Shown here one piece after another: positions 8,970-17,614 of a stretch of 64,000 nucleotides of DNA. Position numbers and translations under genes: made by a program. Below the pieces are notes generated by a model. That model was not told the DNA's origin. It searched no databases and saw only the letters and a list, made by a program, of their open reading frames with translations. Origin of the DNA: Amphibacillus cookii (lineage in GTDB: Bacteria > Bacillota > Bacilli > Bacillales > Amphibacillaceae); the NCBI RefSeq assembly GCF_016908375.1, contig NZ_JAFBDS010000004.1, forward strand, positions 1-64,000, in the 5' to 3' direction. Positions within the stretch are counted from its first letter, which is position 1. Every line of letters begins with the position of its first letter.

Positions 8970-9421
8970 GAATTACCCCATTCTTGAATTGGGATATACA
9001 AATCTATCATAATTTCATTGTAGACCTCTAATAACACAACATAGGTTCTGGCTTCCAATGAAATATCCTGCTCAGAAGCATATTTACGTAGTTTCGTCTC
9101 TGCCTCATAAAAATCCAGCAATTGATCTGCCTGCCGCATAACTAATGCGTCCTCTATAACAAACTTATCTCTAAAGTGAAATTCATCATTTTCCTCTATA
9201 GAAATCGGGCCAATTATAGGCATATAGTAAGTAAATGATCTTGAACTGCTTTCTCCTTCATTATTTGTGGCAGAGAAGAAAAATGGACCATTTTGATAAA
9301 TACCCTCGCCAACAGCAAGGTCCTCCATAATAAAAATACCCTCTTGCCATCTGTCTCTTGATAGAACAGCCTGATAACTTAGTAGATGATCAAACTGCAT
9401 ACCTCTGCGTTCAATTTTCAT
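8966..9421 (-). CDS. Second DUF5085-like protein
   Basis: Also 151 residues, overlapping both neighbours by 4 bp. It shares the layout of the following gene (an N-terminal FDHLLSYQAVLSR segment, a central strand-rich part, and a closing LYIPIQEW that resembles IFLPIQES in its neighbour), so the two appear to be diverged tandem copies, perhaps forming a heterodimer. No signal peptide or membrane helix. Function unknown; the tight coupling with the membrane protein upstream implies a shared job in the LXG system. Confidence 0.6.
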   Translation of the reverse strand: MKIERRGMQFDHLLSYQAVLSRDRWQEGIFIMEDLAVGEGIYQNGPFFFSATNNEGESSSRSFTYYMPIIGPISIEENDEFHFRDKFVIEDALVMRQADQLLDFYEAETKLRKYASEQDISLEARTYVVLLEVYNEIMIDLYIPIQEWGNS

Positions 9422-10254
9422 TTTTTCACTCCTTCATTATTAAACTGATTAGCATAAATTAAATCATGTGTTGACACCGGTTTACCTTCTTGATCTCTGA
9501 CTGGCTTTAACCACCCGTTAGTTTCAAAATTAAAGCTATCAAAACGATATTTGCAGTAAAGGATGACAATTTGCTCTGGAAGGATAAAGAGCATGGTATA
9601 AAAAACGAAAAGAAACAAGCATGTGAAAAATAATTCTTCTATATTCCCCGGTTGGACAAGGCGTAGTAACGGTACCATAACAAGTACTATCGGCACCCCT
9701 ACAGCCGTTGCAAAGGGCAACAAAGACTTGGTCTCAAATTTTTGTCTCAACTGATCTTTCGTTGAGCCTTTTCTATAATGCCCTTTTTTCAATAAAATCA
9801 TAAACCTTATCCAAGTAATCACAAAGACTAACACCCCACCTAATAATGTCGTTTTAATAATAAACATTAGGGTATTCAAGTCAGAGGTAAACGTGGAAGC
9901 TATTACAAGTAACGCTAGAATATAAGTTGATACACCCCCTATATTTTGCGAAACAATAATGGTAAGTAAATATTGTATTTTCTGTGATCGCATATAAACA
10001 CTTGGAATCATGTAAATAATCATTAGGACAGTTAGTATGATTGAGAACCAGAGATGATTAACAAACACACTCCTATATAGAGGGAAATTTGATTCCTCAC
10101 TCGCGAAATGTTCTAACCATAGAAATAAAGCTTGAATTAATATAATTCCGAAAAAAGCACTGGCTAAACTACTTGGACTTTGTCTTCCTGATTCAAATGG
10201 ACCCCTTAAGACTAGAAAATCCTCTTCTGCTATTTTTTTCAACAAATCAATCAC
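9418..10254 (-). CDS. Polytopic membrane protein, candidate immunity to the upstream LXG toxin
   Basis: A 278-residue protein with a short cytosolic start and about six hydrophobic helices (for example ASAFFGIILIQALFLWL, HLWFSIILTVLMIIYMI, VFVITWIRFMILL, IVLVMVPLLRLV). I do not recognise a family; the layout resembles Yip1-type proteins loosely. It lies directly downstream of the LXG toxin at 10371..12029, whose tail looks membrane-active, and membrane proteins encoded there often protect the producer. It is coupled by a 4-bp overlap to the DUF5085 pair. The immunity role is inference from position and topology only. Confidence 0.5.
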   Translation of the reverse strand: MIDLLKKIAEEDFLVLRGPFESGRQSPSSLASAFFGIILIQALFLWLEHFASEESNFPLYRSVFVNHLWFSIILTVLMIIYMIPSVYMRSQKIQYLLTIIVSQNIGGVSTYILALLVIASTFTSDLNTLMFIIKTTLLGGVLVFVITWIRFMILLKKGHYRKGSTKDQLRQKFETKSLLPFATAVGVPIVLVMVPLLRLVQPGNIEELFFTCLFLFVFYTMLFILPEQIVILYCKYRFDSFNFETNGWLKPVRDQEGKPVSTHDLIYANQFNNEGVKK

Positions 10255-10370
10255 CTCATTAAGTATTCTAAGAGTTATGTTATTACAATTTTTTAAATTG
10301 TAATTTCTCTAGCGCAATAACCCAATAAGGCCAATAATAATGGCCCTTAAATCTAGATGGCATTTAAAAT

Positions 10371-12029
10371 TTACCTAAACCAACCCTTAACGACATCCAT
10401 AGCCGTTTTCCCATTGCCCCCCCAATCATGATTTAATGCCCATACTGCACCTATACCTATTACTGCTCCAACCGCAGTTCCTACACCTGGTATTGGTATA
10501 GCTGCGGTCATCCCTGCAGTTATTCCCTTTTGCACAGCCCCTGCTACAACCGTATCAATTGTTGTGTCCAAACTTGCTCTGCCAATAGATTCACCCACAC
10601 TTAGTCCATCCTTGTTACGCGCTTCATCATAATTTGAATAGAATGATAGTAAAGTCCCTGCATTACCTACAGCTTTAGAGGTAAAGGCTACTTTGCTTTG
10701 ATTTTTACTAAATATAGTATAAAAATCCGTAAAGCCCTCTACTGCTCCTTGACTTGCTCCTTTCAATCCAGCACTACCCACATGCTTCATACCACTACCT
10801 AGGAATTGCATCTGGGGGTGTCTACCAATTACTTTTTCACCTAAATTAGTAAATTGCGTTTTGAATAGAGATCTTTGGTCGGCCGGTCTTAAGATCGTTT
10901 GATTCTGTTGTGCACGAATAGCATCAGCCGCGCTCCAAGATTGCCCGTTTTTAGGCAGACGGTAATTAAAATCACTAATTGCTCGATAATCTGCCTCAAC
11001 TCCCAATGCTGCTAGTCCTTCACGATTAATTGTTAACCTAAAAGAAGAACTCCCCGTTCTTGAATTAACATGTGAGTATGCACCCAGAATACTGTTACCT
11101 TTATTGGCCTTTATCATTTTCAATGCTGTATCAAATGAATCTGCCTGTATAATTGTTTGCATCACAGTCGACAAGGCAGTTGATTCTCCCAATAGTTTTT
11201 CAGAGAGTCCAGCTAGATTTTTGTCACTTCTAACCTGCCCACCACTAATCATCTCAATTAGATAACGATTTAGCGCACCATTCGTAAAGATATTAAAAGG
11301 AACAGTTGGATTGTCGGGTCTATACATATTTATTAAAGCACGTACTGTGCTAGTATGACGCTTGCTTAGTGCATTCTCCTTATTATAAACTTTTAACTGG
11401 TCAAGGTCACCACTCTTTACCAATTTATTATAGAGCTTTAGTCTTGCATTACCTGAAATACCTTTCGTTTGTTTTAGATTATTATTGAGCTGTCTTGTCA
11501 CAGCTTCAATCTTACTAGTATGCTTCCTCCTATTAAAACTATTAAGGTCTGACTTTAATTGATTGATATGACGAACACTTTGATCTTTGTCACTTGTTAC
11601 GTCATCTAGAGAAGGAACCCTAACACTAGCAATATCTGTTACATTTCGCAGTGTAGAGTGAATTGTATTATGGTAACTTTTGACCTTTTTAAACTCATCT
11701 CTAATCTCTTCTTGAATATCCTCTAAATCATATTCTCTAACTAACGTTCGTTGATGACTATCTACTTCAGCATGAAAAGCACGAAGATTTTGATTAAGAT
11801 TGCGAGATAAATCTGCAAACAAATTGATAAACGCTGTTATGTTTATTAGATGGTATTCTTGAAAATAACGCTTGGCTTGACCGGCAGCTTGCCCAGTAAA
11901 AGTATTGTCTCTAGAGAAATTAATAATTTCACGTTCGATGCCCCTAAGGTTAGTTTGTACAGAATTCGAATAAGAAAGAAATGATTTTTGAAGCTCGTAT
12001 ACCTCTTGAATATCAATTCGCTTACTCAT
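10371..12029 (-). CDS. LXG-domain toxin with glycine-rich hydrophobic tail
   Basis: A 552-residue protein whose first ~200 residues form an LXG-type helical domain (FTGQAAGQAKRYFQEYH). The middle region is helical. The C-terminal ~120 residues contain repeated small-residue hydrophobic stretches (AVEGFTDFY; VGNAGTLLSFYS; AAIPIPGVGTAVGAVIGIGAVWAL). Such glycine-zipper-like stretches occur in T7SS effectors such as TelE that insert into and depolarise membranes, so a pore-forming mode is more likely than a nuclease; no nuclease motif is visible. It is preceded by the coiled-coil protein gene (26-bp gap) and followed by a membrane protein gene that could be its immunity partner. Confidence 0.8.
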   Translation of the reverse strand: MSKRIDIQEVYELQKSFLSYSNSVQTNLRGIEREIINFSRDNTFTGQAAGQAKRYFQEYHLINITAFINLFADLSRNLNQNLRAFHAEVDSHQRTLVREYDLEDIQEEIRDEFKKVKSYHNTIHSTLRNVTDIASVRVPSLDDVTSDKDQSVRHINQLKSDLNSFNRRKHTSKIEAVTRQLNNNLKQTKGISGNARLKLYNKLVKSGDLDQLKVYNKENALSKRHTSTVRALINMYRPDNPTVPFNIFTNGALNRYLIEMISGGQVRSDKNLAGLSEKLLGESTALSTVMQTIIQADSFDTALKMIKANKGNSILGAYSHVNSRTGSSSFRLTINREGLAALGVEADYRAISDFNYRLPKNGQSWSAADAIRAQQNQTILRPADQRSLFKTQFTNLGEKVIGRHPQMQFLGSGMKHVGSAGLKGASQGAVEGFTDFYTIFSKNQSKVAFTSKAVGNAGTLLSFYSNYDEARNKDGLSVGESIGRASLDTTIDTVVAGAVQKGITAGMTAAIPIPGVGTAVGAVIGIGAVWALNHDWGGNGKTAMDVVKGWFR

Positions 12030-12055
12030 TACCCATACTCACCCCTCCCTCTTAT

Positions 12056-13174
12056 TTATTTCATTAGTGCATTCTTTATTATTGTATAAAGCTCTGACAC
12101 CCGCTGCTGCAACCCTGTTAATGTACTCGTATCCCCGTTATAAAGATACTCAATAATAAGTACCACAACTGACACGACTAGCAGCAGCTTAAGTAAACCA
12201 CCAAAGGACCATCTCCCTTTCTTTCTTCTTCTTAATTCCTTTAGATATCGTTCTTCCTTACGTTGCATAGAAGAGGTTGCCTTTTCCTGCTTCTTTTGCT
12301 TACGCATCGCAACCCTAATCTGCTGATTTCTTTCTGTCTCTAGCTCACTCATAAATTCCAGCTTAGCTTTTTTTAATTGAAGATCGAGTACCTGCTGCTT
12401 CTGTTTATTTCGCTGATAGCGCATAATGGCTTTTCTCAGCTTGACATAAACAATGCGCGAGCCTCTTCTGATAAGAATGGCTGTTTTTTTTGCATAGATA
12501 AAGGCCTGCTTAGCATATTCCTTCCATTTCTCTTTATCTTCAAAAATTCTCGAAATACTAAATGAGTCTCTCAATCTACTTTCTATAGATCCGTTAATTT
12601 CTTGTAAAGCCATGTTACTAGCGAGCATTTCTTTGCGCTCTTCTTCAAGCCTGAGTCGTTCCTCCTCTCTTTCAAGCTTTTCCTTTTCCGACTGTTCTCT
12701 CATTAACTCAAGATCACCGATTGTTTTCTTCATCTTTTCTTCAAGCGTTGTTATCGTTGTTTCATAGTCGGATACTTTGTTTTGCTCAGCAGATTCTCCA
12801 TGTTGGGCATTAGATGGAATCGCCTCTTTTTGAACATGATTATTCATTTCAATCGCTTCATTTAGAGGAACATCGGTGGTAACACGTTCGATTTGATCAA
12901 TATATTCCTTAATTGGCTCTTCAATTCGCCGATTGCTTCTGATCACCTCATATAAGCTTTCAACATCGTCAAAAATTAGCAAGCGTGAACTATAAACCAC
13001 CTCATTTGTTCCTTTTTCAATAATTTCATACCATATCTTCGATTTAGTTCCATGCTCCTTGTAACGTTCGATAACAGATAACAACATATCATTTGCCTCT
13101 GGCAAAGGTAGCAGTTCATTAAATTCTATTAAATTATCTTTATTATCAATATTTTTATATTCAATAAGGTACAT
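12056..13174 (-). CDS. Coiled-coil protein with C-terminal membrane anchor, unknown function
   Basis: A 372-residue protein. Residues 1-~125 look globular (MYLIEYKNIDNKDN...). Residues ~135-190 are a strong charged coiled coil (EKEKLEREEERLRLEEERKE). A very basic region follows, ~225-325, then a membrane helix at ~332-348 (GLLKLLLVVSVVVLIIEYLY) and a short C-terminal outside segment. I do not recognise a family. It sits between the Tad-like pilus operon and an LXG toxin, with a GGAGGG ribosome site and a 26-bp gap to the toxin, so it is probably co-transcribed with the toxin and may guide or anchor its secretion. That role is inference. Confidence 0.6.
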   Translation of the reverse strand: MYLIEYKNIDNKDNLIEFNELLPLPEANDMLLSVIERYKEHGTKSKIWYEIIEKGTNEVVYSSRLLIFDDVESLYEVIRSNRRIEEPIKEYIDQIERVTTDVPLNEAIEMNNHVQKEAIPSNAQHGESAEQNKVSDYETTITTLEEKMKKTIGDLELMREQSEKEKLEREEERLRLEEERKEMLASNMALQEINGSIESRLRDSFSISRIFEDKEKWKEYAKQAFIYAKKTAILIRRGSRIVYVKLRKAIMRYQRNKQKQQVLDLQLKKAKLEFMSELETERNQQIRVAMRKQKKQEKATSSMQRKEERYLKELRRRKKGRWSFGGLLKLLLVVSVVVLIIEYLYNGDTSTLTGLQQRVSELYTIIKNALMK

Positions 13175-13284
13175 GTAAGCCCTCCACCCCTACTTTTTTT
13201 ATGAAGAACTGTTGTAAAGCATACACCTATGTAATGATCGTCTCTAGGTGTATCATGTTGTGTGGCGATTTTTTTAATTATAAA

Positions 13285-13326
13285 AGGCTAATGAGCATAG
13301 AGCATTGGCACTATACCTATTAGCCT
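13285..13326 (-). terminator. Hairpin at end of the pilus operon
   Basis: AGGCTAAT (13285-13292) pairs with ATTAGCCT (13319-13326), with partial inner pairing. It lies 20 bp after the stop of the 48-codon gene. The trailing T tract on the minus strand is short, so efficiency is uncertain. Confidence 0.5.
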
Positions 13327-13345
13327 CCTCTATGATCGAGCATCT

Positions 13346-13492
13346 TTATACACCATTAAAAAGTTGTATAATTTGCTCTATAACCAAATTCCCAATATTA
13401 TTTGTTGCTCTGTCAATAATGACTAAGGCAACACCTAATATAACTAACGCTACCATAGCCCATCCCGAACGATCCGTATTTTGATCTAACAT
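13346..13492 (-). CDS. Small single-helix protein, possible Flp-type pilin or pilus subunit
   Basis: A 48-codon gene with ATG at 13492 and an AAAGGTGGTGAG ribosome site. The product has a short polar start (MLDQNTDRSG), one hydrophobic helix (WAMVALVILGVALVIIDRA) and an amphipathic end. The size and single N-terminal helix recall Flp pilins of Tad systems, though I see no classical prepilin cleavage site. It is the last gene of the Tad-like operon, 62 bp after the TadE-like gene. It could equally be a small inner-membrane assembly factor. Confidence 0.65.
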   Translation of the reverse strand: MLDQNTDRSGWAMVALVILGVALVIIDRATNNIGNLVIEQIIQLFNGV

Positions 13493-13554
13493 TATCTCAC
13501 CACCTTTCAAGTGAAATTAAAAAAGCATGTCCATAATTGGCATGCGAATTTCTG

Positions 13555-13917
13555 TTACCTGACCATTGTTGTTGCCGATCCATTAATCGGTAGTACAATC
13601 CGATCAAATTCAAAAAAGAAAACTTGAAGCCTTGCTTCAGCCGTATATTGCACAACAGTTCCAAAAGGTTGTCTTCCAGTAGCCTGGGATTGACTAATAC
13701 TAAAGATCCCATTAAAGTGCGCTTCACTATAGTCATTAATATCATCTATGACTGTCTCTGTAAGGCCTCCACCTCGTTCAATTTGGTAATTGACATACTG
13801 GGTGAAGTGATTAGACTGCTGTACTTGGAAAACGAAAACGGCCATGGCAATCATAAAGACAATGAGCACCATTGAGATATACATTTTCCCAGTCTCCATA
13901 ATGCTACTCTCAAGCAT
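13555..13917 (-). CDS. TadE-like pseudopilin (DUF4320 type)
   Basis: A 120-residue protein with an N-terminal hydrophobic helix (MYISMVLIVFMIAMAVFVFQV) preceded by METGK, the arrangement of TadE/TadF-like minor pilins, followed by a beta-rich extracellular part. The ATG at 13917 is preceded by a perfect AGGAGGTGAT ribosome site. It lies 11 bp after the TadC-like gene, so it belongs to the pilus operon. Confidence 0.7.
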   Translation of the reverse strand: MLESSIMETGKMYISMVLIVFMIAMAVFVFQVQQSNHFTQYVNYQIERGGGLTETVIDDINDYSEAHFNGIFSISQSQATGRQPFGTVVQYTAEARLQVFFFEFDRIVLPINGSATTMVR

Positions 13918-13928
13918 GTTATCACCTC

Positions 13929-14654
13929 CTAATTGCCTGAAATAAGTTGCTTAAGCATTTCAATAAACACAGCTATCATATAGCCCATGACTATAATTAA
14001 GTTAATCATGGTTAATTTTGTTGGGAATAAGTTAAATCGTCCAAGCTTAAAGGCAATAATCTCGTCAACACCTTTAAATAGCTCCTCACTAGCCATTCTT
14101 CCTAGTTCCTGAATAATACTTCGGTCAAAGCTATTCTGCTGATAATCATAGAGCGTATGCATAAATAATGTCGCTTCGTCCGTACCAGAGGCCGACTCGG
14201 CAAAATGCTCAAAGGGAACCGCCGAATTAGGATTATCATTCATCTCAATAATTAACCGCTCTAAGCAGTCTTTCACAAAACCATCCTCCATTCGCAATAG
14301 CATTCGATTAAACGCATTATACAACGTTGCATTTTCCTGATAGAGGTATGGAATAAGCATTCTAGTAAACTTTGAGAAGCTGAGTTGCTGTTGAAATAAA
14401 AAATTCTTATAGGTTTTTTGGATGTATCGAAATTTACTCATCCATTGATAAATGGCCAGTGCAAGACCAAAAGCCGTAAATACGATTGAAATGATACCGA
14501 GCAGACCGCTTATTAACAGCATAATGACAAAGTTAATAACTCTTTTCTGTTGAATCTGATAAAATTTATCTTCATCATAACGCATCTTGATTAGCATACT
14601 CTCAAGATCCTTTTCAGCAAGCTTCCGGTAAAGCTTCTGTAGCTTTTCCTTCAT
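13929..14654 (-). CDS. TadC-like membrane platform protein (T2SS-F family)
   Basis: A 241-residue integral membrane protein with helices near 40-70 (VINFVIMLLISGLLGIISIVF...) and at the C-terminus (LTMINLIIVMGYMIAVFIEML) flanking a helical cytosolic domain. This is the layout of the TadB/TadC pair that forms the inner-membrane platform of Tad pili. It overlaps the TadB-like gene by 4 bp. It is shorter than many TadC proteins (~300 residues). Confidence 0.75.
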   Translation of the reverse strand: MKEKLQKLYRKLAEKDLESMLIKMRYDEDKFYQIQQKRVINFVIMLLISGLLGIISIVFTAFGLALAIYQWMSKFRYIQKTYKNFLFQQQLSFSKFTRMLIPYLYQENATLYNAFNRMLLRMEDGFVKDCLERLIIEMNDNPNSAVPFEHFAESASGTDEATLFMHTLYDYQQNSFDRSIIQELGRMASEELFKGVDEIIAFKLGRFNLFPTKLTMINLIIVMGYMIAVFIEMLKQLISGN

Positions 14655-15469
14655 AGCTTCACCTCCAGTACACTATCATCTGCAACCCGTTTCGCAAAGC
14701 TATGATAGATCGAAGCAAGCAATGTTAAGTAAATCGTTGAGGCAATCCAACCAATCAAGCTTTCTGTGAAGGCCTGGATAAACTGTCTGATTCCAAAGGA
14801 AAAAATAATCACCCCAATAAAGATTAGCGCAATCCGAATCATAAATCGAAAGTCCTTGGCACGTTGCTCCTTTTCAATAAAAAAGGTGCTTTGCCTGTCC
14901 TTAATCATATTATGATAAGTCTTAATATCCTTTAAGGTATCAATATTACTTCTACCTTCAAGCATCGCAGTGGTAAGCTGCTCCAAATACTGTGAAAAGA
15001 TCACATCTGTTTGATATTTATGCTCCAATTCTCTAAAGGCATTTTGGGTCGTCTGATTAGATCCTTCGATTAAATCGGTCTGGAGCTTAATTAAATCCTG
15101 CTTAAATTCCCCTTGCGCTCTTTCAGTAATTGTCTTAACAGCTTGAATAACCGTTCTATCTTCATTTGTTAAAATTTGCGTCATATTGTTAACAAACTTA
15201 TTACGTTCTCTAAATGATTTTAATTCATAATTGCGCTTCTCGTTATTAGGTAGAAGAAAGCTAAACGTATAGACTACCCCTCCTATTCCAGCTATTAAAG
15301 CAAGCCACCATTTAAAAAATAATAAAAACACAAAGAGGAAACAGACACCAAATGGAATCACAATGATTTTAATAAAATCCTTGCGTTGCATTGGATTTCC
15401 ATATGCAACGCGATAAGCATTGATTTCATCAATATTAAATAATTTCTTCTTTTTTCTTTTCTTCTTCAT
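14651..15469 (-). CDS. TadB-like membrane platform protein (T2SS-F family)
   Basis: A 272-residue membrane protein with a very basic start (MKKKRKKKKLF), a pair of helices at ~32-70 (FIKIIVIPFGVCFLFVFLLFF), a cytosolic helical domain, and a second pair near the end (FMIRIALIFIGVIIFSFGI; LIGWIASTIYLTLLASIY). This matches TadB. It is coupled by 4-bp overlaps to both the ATPase gene and the TadC-like gene. Confidence 0.78.
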   Translation of the reverse strand: MKKKRKKKKLFNIDEINAYRVAYGNPMQRKDFIKIIVIPFGVCFLFVFLLFFKWWLALIAGIGGVVYTFSFLLPNNEKRNYELKSFRERNKFVNNMTQILTNEDRTVIQAVKTITERAQGEFKQDLIKLQTDLIEGSNQTTQNAFRELEHKYQTDVIFSQYLEQLTTAMLEGRSNIDTLKDIKTYHNMIKDRQSTFFIEKEQRAKDFRFMIRIALIFIGVIIFSFGIRQFIQAFTESLIGWIASTIYLTLLASIYHSFAKRVADDSVLEVKL

Positions 15470-16716
15470 GTGTGTTCACCACCTTTCAAGTATGCTCCTT
15501 GGTAGGAAGATAACTTGTTGCTTAAAAGATCCTCATAAGCTATGTTGTATTCTTTTAAGCGCTCAATAAATTCGGCTGGTAGGTCATATGTCATATAATG
15601 CTGTTCGCCGTGCACTTCCTTCACCTCAAAAATGGTATGACAACTCCCATCCTCTAAAAAGAAAACCACCTCAGATAAATACCGCGTCATGCGGCCTTTA
15701 ATTCTTTTTTTCTTAATAAACGCACCAATCTGAAAATAACGAAAAATATCTCGTTCAAGTGATTTTTCATCAATTTCATAGCCCATCTTGGCCATGTTGA
15801 TAAACCGAGTAGGAATAGCCTTCGCTCCAACCGTGTGAGCAGTCGTGATAATATGGTGCCCACTAAGAACAGCTTGGATCATTTCATAGGCCTCTTTTCC
15901 ACGAGTCTCTGAAACATTAATCCAGGTTGGATTATTTCTCAGCATAGCCTTAATTAATTCGGAAATACTTGTACCTGGTGTCACAAGCCAGCTGATAATA
16001 TCTTTCTCAGGAAATAATTCCTTAACATGGCCTTCTAACGTATCTTCAATCCAGCCAATCTTTTCATTAAACGGGATAAAGCTTGTCAGAAACTTTTGAA
16101 ACTCCGTTTTACCTGTTCCCGTCTCTCCAGCAATAACCATATTACAGCGTGTTTCTACAGCGGCTCTAAAGAACTCAAGCATGTAGATAGGCGCAAAGCC
16201 GGGAAAGGTGTCCTCATTTAAAACGAGCTTAGGTCGACTGACCCGAATGGCCATTGTTGTCCCATAGCTACTTATTGTTTTATGAACAGCATTAATTCTT
16301 AGATTATTTAACGCTGCATCGAGAATTGGCGTTTTGGGAGTGAATTCTTTCCCAACTGCATTCGCAAACTTTTGGATAATCTGAATGATATATTCTTCTT
16401 CAACATCCTGTTCATATTCATATTTTTCGTCAGGGGTCTCAATAATAAGTGCAGTACCATTAAAGCTAACATCCGTTACCAGATGATTGTTGTTAATAAT
16501 CTCATCGATCACCCCTAAACCGACAATTTCCTGAATAGCATAATGCAAGCGCTCCTCTGTTCCTAACAGGGCTTTATGCTTTTTGGCAACAATCCGTTTC
16601 AAAACCTCTCTTGACTCCATGTTAATAAATGATTCAAGATACAGCTCCGAATGAAATTCTTTTAAATCATTTTTAATCTCTTTTAATATCTCTTGACTAA
16701 TCACAAGTTCTTTCAC
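15466..16716 (-). CDS. CpaF/TadA-family pilus assembly ATPase
   Basis: A 416-residue secretion ATPase. Walker A is GETGTGKT at residues 197-204, with the following Asp/Glu box (IGWIEDTLEG), arginine-rich ETRGKEA region and the HIITTAHTVGA histidine box typical of the VirB11/CpaF family. It would power polymerisation of the pilus or pseudopilus encoded by the neighbouring genes. Length fits TadA/CpaF. It overlaps the genes on both sides by 4 bp. Confidence 0.9.
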   Translation of the reverse strand: MKELVISQEILKEIKNDLKEFHSELYLESFINMESREVLKRIVAKKHKALLGTEERLHYAIQEIVGLGVIDEIINNNHLVTDVSFNGTALIIETPDEKYEYEQDVEEEYIIQIIQKFANAVGKEFTPKTPILDAALNNLRINAVHKTISSYGTTMAIRVSRPKLVLNEDTFPGFAPIYMLEFFRAAVETRCNMVIAGETGTGKTEFQKFLTSFIPFNEKIGWIEDTLEGHVKELFPEKDIISWLVTPGTSISELIKAMLRNNPTWINVSETRGKEAYEMIQAVLSGHHIITTAHTVGAKAIPTRFINMAKMGYEIDEKSLERDIFRYFQIGAFIKKKRIKGRMTRYLSEVVFFLEDGSCHTIFEVKEVHGEQHYMTYDLPAEFIERLKEYNIAYEDLLSNKLSSYQGAYLKGGEHT

Positions 16717-17096
16717 TCCATTTCACTTATACTCTGCCTAAAATTAGTTGAATAAACATTGCCATTATCATCACAAATTTCTATATTAATAGCTTTCACA
16801 TCTTCGCCAGACATCAAGTAATGATATGTGAAATCAACAATTGTTAACGAACCAGTTAAACTCTTCGTTAATTCTTCCTCAAAGGTCCTTTCAAAAGTTT
16901 CAATTGATAGATTGACAGTATGCTCGTTTACTCTTGCGCTATGATCATACGCCCTTACACTTGCAACCTTTCCTGCTTCAATCATAGAAGATACGACAGA
17001 ATCCTTCGAATAGCTCTCGGAGAACATATTGACAAGGAAGAAGGTCGTAGCCAACCCAATAAACAGCATGCCAATAATCGTAATATAACCTTTCAA
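16713..17096 (-). CDS. TadE/pilin-like protein, first gene of the Tad-like operon
   Basis: A 127-residue protein with a short basic start and an N-terminal hydrophobic helix (ITIIGMLFIGLATTFFLVNMF), then a soluble extracellular domain ending FRQSISEME. It resembles the minor pilin-like proteins of Tad loci. The ribosome site AGAGGTGATGG lies just upstream of ATG 17096. It begins the compact six-gene operon, overlapping the ATPase gene by 4 bp. Confidence 0.65.
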   Translation of the reverse strand: MKGYITIIGMLFIGLATTFFLVNMFSESYSKDSVVSSMIEAGKVASVRAYDHSARVNEHTVNLSIETFERTFEEELTKSLTGSLTIVDFTYHYLMSGEDVKAINIEICDDNGNVYSTNFRQSISEME

Positions 17097-17210
17097 ACCA
17101 TCACCTCTTTCTATTACTTTAGGCTTTATGATTACTTTTAATATAAATACACTTTTGCATATATTCTAAAAGCTAAGTCTAACTGTTTTGTTATACTAAA
17201 AATTCTTAAT

Positions 17211-17242
17211 AAAAAAAGATGCTTTCATTTAGAAAACATCTT
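17211..17242 (-). terminator. Rho-independent terminator upstream of the pilus operon
   Basis: On the minus strand AAGATGTTTTC pairs with GAAAGCATCTT (one mismatch) and is followed by TTTTTTT. It ends transcription arriving from the toxin-immunity remnants. Confidence 0.75.
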
Positions 17243-17330
17243 AAGATCTATAAGAGATTTACAACATACTTAGCTGGAAAGGCTAATCCTTTATCATACT
17301 GTCTCTATGGCCCGTTTATTATTTCTTTTC

Positions 17331-17463
17331 TTACTTGCTGTTCACTCGGATACCCCATTTTGCTGTAAACGGGGTTGGTGATCCTGACGTTGGCTGGGTA
17401 ACGACATGTTGATAATGTCCCGCCCTTAAAGGACCCTGTACCTTCTGCGTTTGGTTTAACGAT
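17331..17463 (-). pseudogene. LXG toxin remnant with short alternative tail
   Basis: About 75 bp (17388-17463) are nearly identical to the LXG toxin at 20934..22532 (residues around NQTQKVPGPLRAGHYQHVVTQP). The frame then runs through PTSGSPTPFTAKWGIRVNSK to a stop at 17331. The upstream side ends abruptly at a terminator, so only a middle slice of an LXG gene survives, with a different downstream end. It is non-functional debris marking a lost toxin cassette. Confidence 0.8.
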
Positions 17464-17471
17464 AAACATAG

Positions 17472-17504
17472 AAAAGCTGCTTTACCGTTTAGAAAGCAGC
17501 TTTT
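17472..17504 (-). terminator. Bidirectional terminator hairpin
   Basis: A 12-bp stem (AAAAGCTGCTTT with GAAAGCAGCTTT) flanked by T-rich tracts on both strands. The same stem core occurs at 22611-22640, next to the intact LXG gene, so it appears to have been copied along with toxin DNA. Confidence 0.75.
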
Positions 17505-17614
17505 TTTACTGTGGTTATATTGTTTTATTTTAATGAGTCTGTTGAATTTCTTTACGCTAAAATCAGCTATCCTTATCCTATGTTAGCTATTGACTATTTG
17601 ATGTATTTTAGGAT

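Noticed and set aside
10282-10304. Perfect 10-bp AT-rich hairpin after the glycine-rich LXG gene
   Set aside because: No T tract follows on the minus strand and it is wholly A/T, so it is not supported as a terminator.
13221-13253. 9-bp hairpin ATACACCTA/TAGGTGTAT upstream of the coiled-coil gene
   Set aside because: No T tract in the direction of transcription and no known regulatory motif; left unassigned.
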